Part shown: one piece after another, positions 40,970-43,027 of the stretch | Numbering within the stretch: position 1 is the first letter of the stretch | How the letters are laid out: each line of letters opens with the position of its first letter | Assembly: GCF_001641635.1 (NCBI RefSeq) | Contig: NZ_LUUB01000099.1 | Span: 1 to 43,027, forward strand | DNA length: 43,027 bases | From: Bradyrhizobium centrolobii | Lineage (GTDB): Bacteria; Pseudomonadota; Alphaproteobacteria; Rhizobiales; Xanthobacteraceae | Direction: 5' to 3' | Notes under the pieces: model-generated | What the model was told of the DNA's origin: nothing | The model's database searches: none | What the model saw: the letters and a program-made list of their open reading frames with translations, nothing else | Translations under genes and position numbers: made by a program

Positions 40970-42010
40970 ATGCTTCACGGTGACATTTCCAGCAGCAACG
41001 ACACCGTCGGCGTCGCGGTGGTCAACTACAAGATGCCCCGCCTGCACACCAAGGCCGAGGTGCTCGATAACGCCCGCAAGATCGCCGACATGGTGGTGGG
41101 CATGAAGGCCGGCCTGCCCGGCATGGATCTGGTGATATTCCCCGAATACTCCACCCACGGCATCATGTACGACTCCAAGGAGATGTATGAGACGGCTTCC
41201 GTGGTGCCGGGCGAAGAAACCGCGATCTTCGCCGCAGCCTGCCGCAAGGCCAAGGTTTGGGGCGTGTTCTCGCTCACCGGCGAGCGCCACGAGGAGCATC
41301 CGCACAAGGCGCCCTACAACACCTTGATCCTGATGAACGACAAGGGCGAGATCGTCCAGAAGTACCGCAAGATCATGCCGTGGGTGCCGATCGAAGGCTG
41401 GTATCCCGGCAATTGCACCTATGTGTCCGACGGTCCAAAAGGCCTGAAGGTCAGCCTGATTATCTGCGACGACGGCAACTTCCCGGAAATCTGGCGCGAC
41501 TGCGCCATGAAGGGGGCCGAGCTGATCGTGCGCTGCCAGGGCTACATGTATCCGGCCAAGGAACAGCAGGTTCTGATTTCCAAGGCCATGGCGTGGGCCA
41601 ACAACGTCTATGTCGCGGTCGCCAATGCCGCCGGCTTCGACGGCGTCTATTCGTACTTCGGTCACTCCGCGATCATCGGCTTCGATGGCCGCACCCTCGG
41701 CGAGACCGGCGAGGAGGAATACGGCATCCAATATGCGCAGCTCTCGAAAAATCTGATCCGCGATGCGCGCCGCAATGGTCAGTCGCAGAACCATCTCTAT
41801 AAGCTCGTTCACCGCGGCTATACAGGCATGATCAATTCCGGCGAAAGCCCACGCGGCGTCGCGGCCTGCCCCTATGATTTCTACAAGAACTGGATCGCCG
41901 ATCCGGAGGGTACGCGAGACATGGTCGAGGCGATGACCCGCTCGACCGCGGGGACCGAGGAATGCCCGATCGAGGGCATCCCGAATGAGGCGGCCGCAAG
42001 CAATTACTGA
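40970..42010 (+). CDS. amiE: Aliphatic amidase
   Basis: A 346-residue nitrilase-superfamily enzyme that hydrolyses short aliphatic amides such as acetamide and propionamide to the acid and ammonia. The catalytic residues fall at Glu59 (IFPEYSTHG), Lys134 (KYRKIMPW), Glu142 and Cys166 (LIICDDGNFPEIW), the same positions as in Pseudomonas aeruginosa AmiE, and the length is identical (346). Formamidase AmiF is shorter and less similar in its tail. A strong ribosome site (caggagc) precedes the ATG. It is last in the amide operon, so the operon covers both formamide and larger amides. Confidence 0.96.
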   Translation: MLHGDISSSNDTVGVAVVNYKMPRLHTKAEVLDNARKIADMVVGMKAGLPGMDLVIFPEYSTHGIMYDSKEMYETASVVPGEETAIFAAACRKAKVWGVFSLTGERHEEHPHKAPYNTLILMNDKGEIVQKYRKIMPWVPIEGWYPGNCTYVSDGPKGLKVSLIICDDGNFPEIWRDCAMKGAELIVRCQGYMYPAKEQQVLISKAMAWANNVYVAVANAAGFDGVYSYFGHSAIIGFDGRTLGETGEEEYGIQYAQLSKNLIRDARRNGQSQNHLYKLVHRGYTGMINSGESPRGVAACPYDFYKNWIADPEGTRDMVEAMTRSTAGTEECPIEGIPNEAAASNY

Positions 42011-42020
42011 GCGTTACGGC

Positions 42021-42054
42021 CAGTGAAGGCTGATGCGCGTACCAGCCTTCACTG
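42021..42054. terminator. Bidirectional hairpin terminator between amiE and the MCE gene
   Basis: CAGTGAAGGCTG and CAGCCTTCACTG are perfect 12-bp arms around a 10-base loop, placed between two convergent genes. No T-run follows on either strand. Confidence 0.65.
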
Positions 42055-42094
42055 ACGAATGCGCCGATAGATGGAGGGAGGATAAGGAGAACCT

Positions 42095-42931
42095 TCACTG
42101 CTTCTGTTGCGGCGGCCTGCGTGGCGGGCGCGGGGCAGGCGTGCCCTGCGGATCGAACTTGCCGCTCATCTTGTTGGCGGTCTCGCTGATGTCGAGCAGC
42201 GTCTTGCGCCCGTCCTCGATGAAGCTTGCCGACTTCTTCTTCATGGTATCGGCGAGCTCGCGCAGCCCCTTCACCTTTTCGAACAGCTCGTCGGCCTTGC
42301 CGTCGACGAAGCCGGGGACCACGCCCTCGATCTTCGTGACGGCATTGTCGAAGCCCGCAAAGGCGCTGTCGACCTTGGCCATGACAGCGTCGATCTCGTC
42401 GCCCTTGCCCTTGAGATCGGCGGTGTAGTCTTCGAACGTGCGCAGGCCGTCCTTGATCGCCGCGGAGTTGCTGACGATCATGCGGTCGACATTGTGCAGG
42501 GTCTCGACGATGGATTCGGCATCGCTGAGATCGGCGGTCAGCACCGGAATGCCGTCTGAATCCAGCGGCACCGGCGGCGCGGAGGGAGCGCCGCCGATCA
42601 GCGAGATCGCGGCAATGCCGGTGAGGCCCTGGAACTCGATGCCGGCCACGGTGTCCTGGCGGATCGGCGCGCCGTTGTCGAGCATCACGAGGGCCACGAT
42701 ACGGCGGGGGCTGTCCAGCTCGATCGAGAGGATATGACCCGCGGGCACGCCGTCGAAATTGACCGGACCGCCGCGGCGCAGGCCGCTCGCGGAGCCGCCT
42801 TCGAACACGACGCGCAACTGGCTGCGGCTTTGGATGGTGCGCCACTTCTGCACGCCGAGCAGGCTGCCGAACGCCACGGCGATCACCGCCAGCGTCGCCG
42901 TTCCGATCACCAGATTGCTCGCGCGTGCCAT
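42095..42931 (-). CDS. MCE/MlaD-domain membrane-anchored protein
   Basis: A 278-residue protein with one N-terminal membrane segment at about 6-25 and an MlaD/MCE domain at about 36-115 ('LRVVFEGGSASGLRRGGPVN', then FDGVPAGHI and 'IEFQGLTGIAAISLIGG'). A long helical part at about 140-255 and a Pro-rich tail follow. MCE proteins bind lipids between the membranes and normally work with an ABC permease and ATPase. Those partners are not in the window but may lie upstream of 43027, on the right. The ATG at 42931 is preferred over a TTG at 42952, which would put seven extra residues before the membrane anchor. Confidence 0.86.
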   Translation of the reverse strand: MARASNLVIGTATLAVIAVAFGSLLGVQKWRTIQSRSQLRVVFEGGSASGLRRGGPVNFDGVPAGHILSIELDSPRRIVALVMLDNGAPIRQDTVAGIEFQGLTGIAAISLIGGAPSAPPVPLDSDGIPVLTADLSDAESIVETLHNVDRMIVSNSAAIKDGLRTFEDYTADLKGKGDEIDAVMAKVDSAFAGFDNAVTKIEGVVPGFVDGKADELFEKVKGLRELADTMKKKSASFIEDGRKTLLDISETANKMSGKFDPQGTPAPRPPRRPPQQKQ

Positions 42932-43001
42932 GCAGCCCGATTCTACGGCCAAAGCGGGTGAGTTGGAAGGATTTCGAATGGCGCCCTGGTCGCAATGTTA
43001 G

Positions 43002-43027
43002 GTAGGGCGGGTTAGCGAAGCGTAACC
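43002..43027. repeat. Palindromic repeat, family D (cut by the window edge)
   Basis: gtagggcgggttagcgaagc then gtaacc matches the inverted end of the family D element at 7721-7793 and runs off the window. Confidence 0.7.

Overview
The window looks like chromosomal DNA of a Bradyrhizobium-type alphaproteobacterium, probably close to B. diazoefficiens/japonicum. The evidence is high GC, several families of rhizobial-style palindromic intergenic repeats, GTG/TTG starts, and a gene block (acyltransferase, amino acid:carrier-protein ligase, acyl-CoA dehydrogenase-like protein, carrier protein) whose ligase has Zn-ligand positions Cys131/Glu176/Cys279, as I recall them for the characterised Bradyrhizobium enzyme. 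I found no rRNA, tRNA, CRISPR array, prophage or intact insertion sequence. It reads as core chromosome with small accessory blocks separated by repeats.

Layout. 0.3-3.5 kb: a MarR regulator with its HlyD (EmrA-type) adaptor and DHA2 (EmrB-type) exporter, overlapping or nearly so, with an operator-like repeat cluster at the promoter. 3.6-6.5 kb: Fur-family Zur, an EamA transporter and ispG. 6.8-10 kb: a TauD/TfdA dioxygenase, a Rieske oxygenase and an exported N-acetylmuramoyl-L-alanine amidase. 10.4-16.2 kb, minus strand: metY-metA, a polysaccharide deacetylase, a class A beta-lactamase and a Na+/H+ antiporter. 16.6-19.5 kb: an HSL-family esterase, a class IV (branched-chain type) aminotransferase and a methyltransferase gene broken by one in-frame TAG. 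19.8-23.6 kb: the amino acid:carrier-protein block, whose carrier protein is divergent from the other three genes across a 351-bp promoter region with repeated half-sites. 23.9-29.4 kb: methionine salvage (mtnP-mtnA), a HAD phosphatase, a secreted chymotrypsin-fold protease and a Baeyer-Villiger-type monooxygenase.

29.6-42.0 kb is the most coherent system. A minus-strand pair encodes a 1123-residue protein that fuses an NCS1-type permease, a Cys-rich segment, a histidine kinase and a receiver, followed by an overlapping REC-LuxR response regulator. Divergent from it is an eight-gene operon for short-chain amide (or urea) uptake and hydrolysis: a Tat-exported binding protein, two permeases, two ATPases, formamidase FmdA, zinc-ribbon FmdB and aliphatic amidase AmiE. 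The divergent promoter carries a perfect inverted repeat. I infer that the permease-kinase senses an amide or a related nitrogen compound and drives the operon. Strong hairpins or repeats sit in three of the intercistronic gaps. The window ends with an MCE/MlaD-domain protein and a truncated repeat.

Palindromic repeats, lettered A-F here for convenience, fill nearly every longer intergenic gap and account for most of the non-coding DNA.
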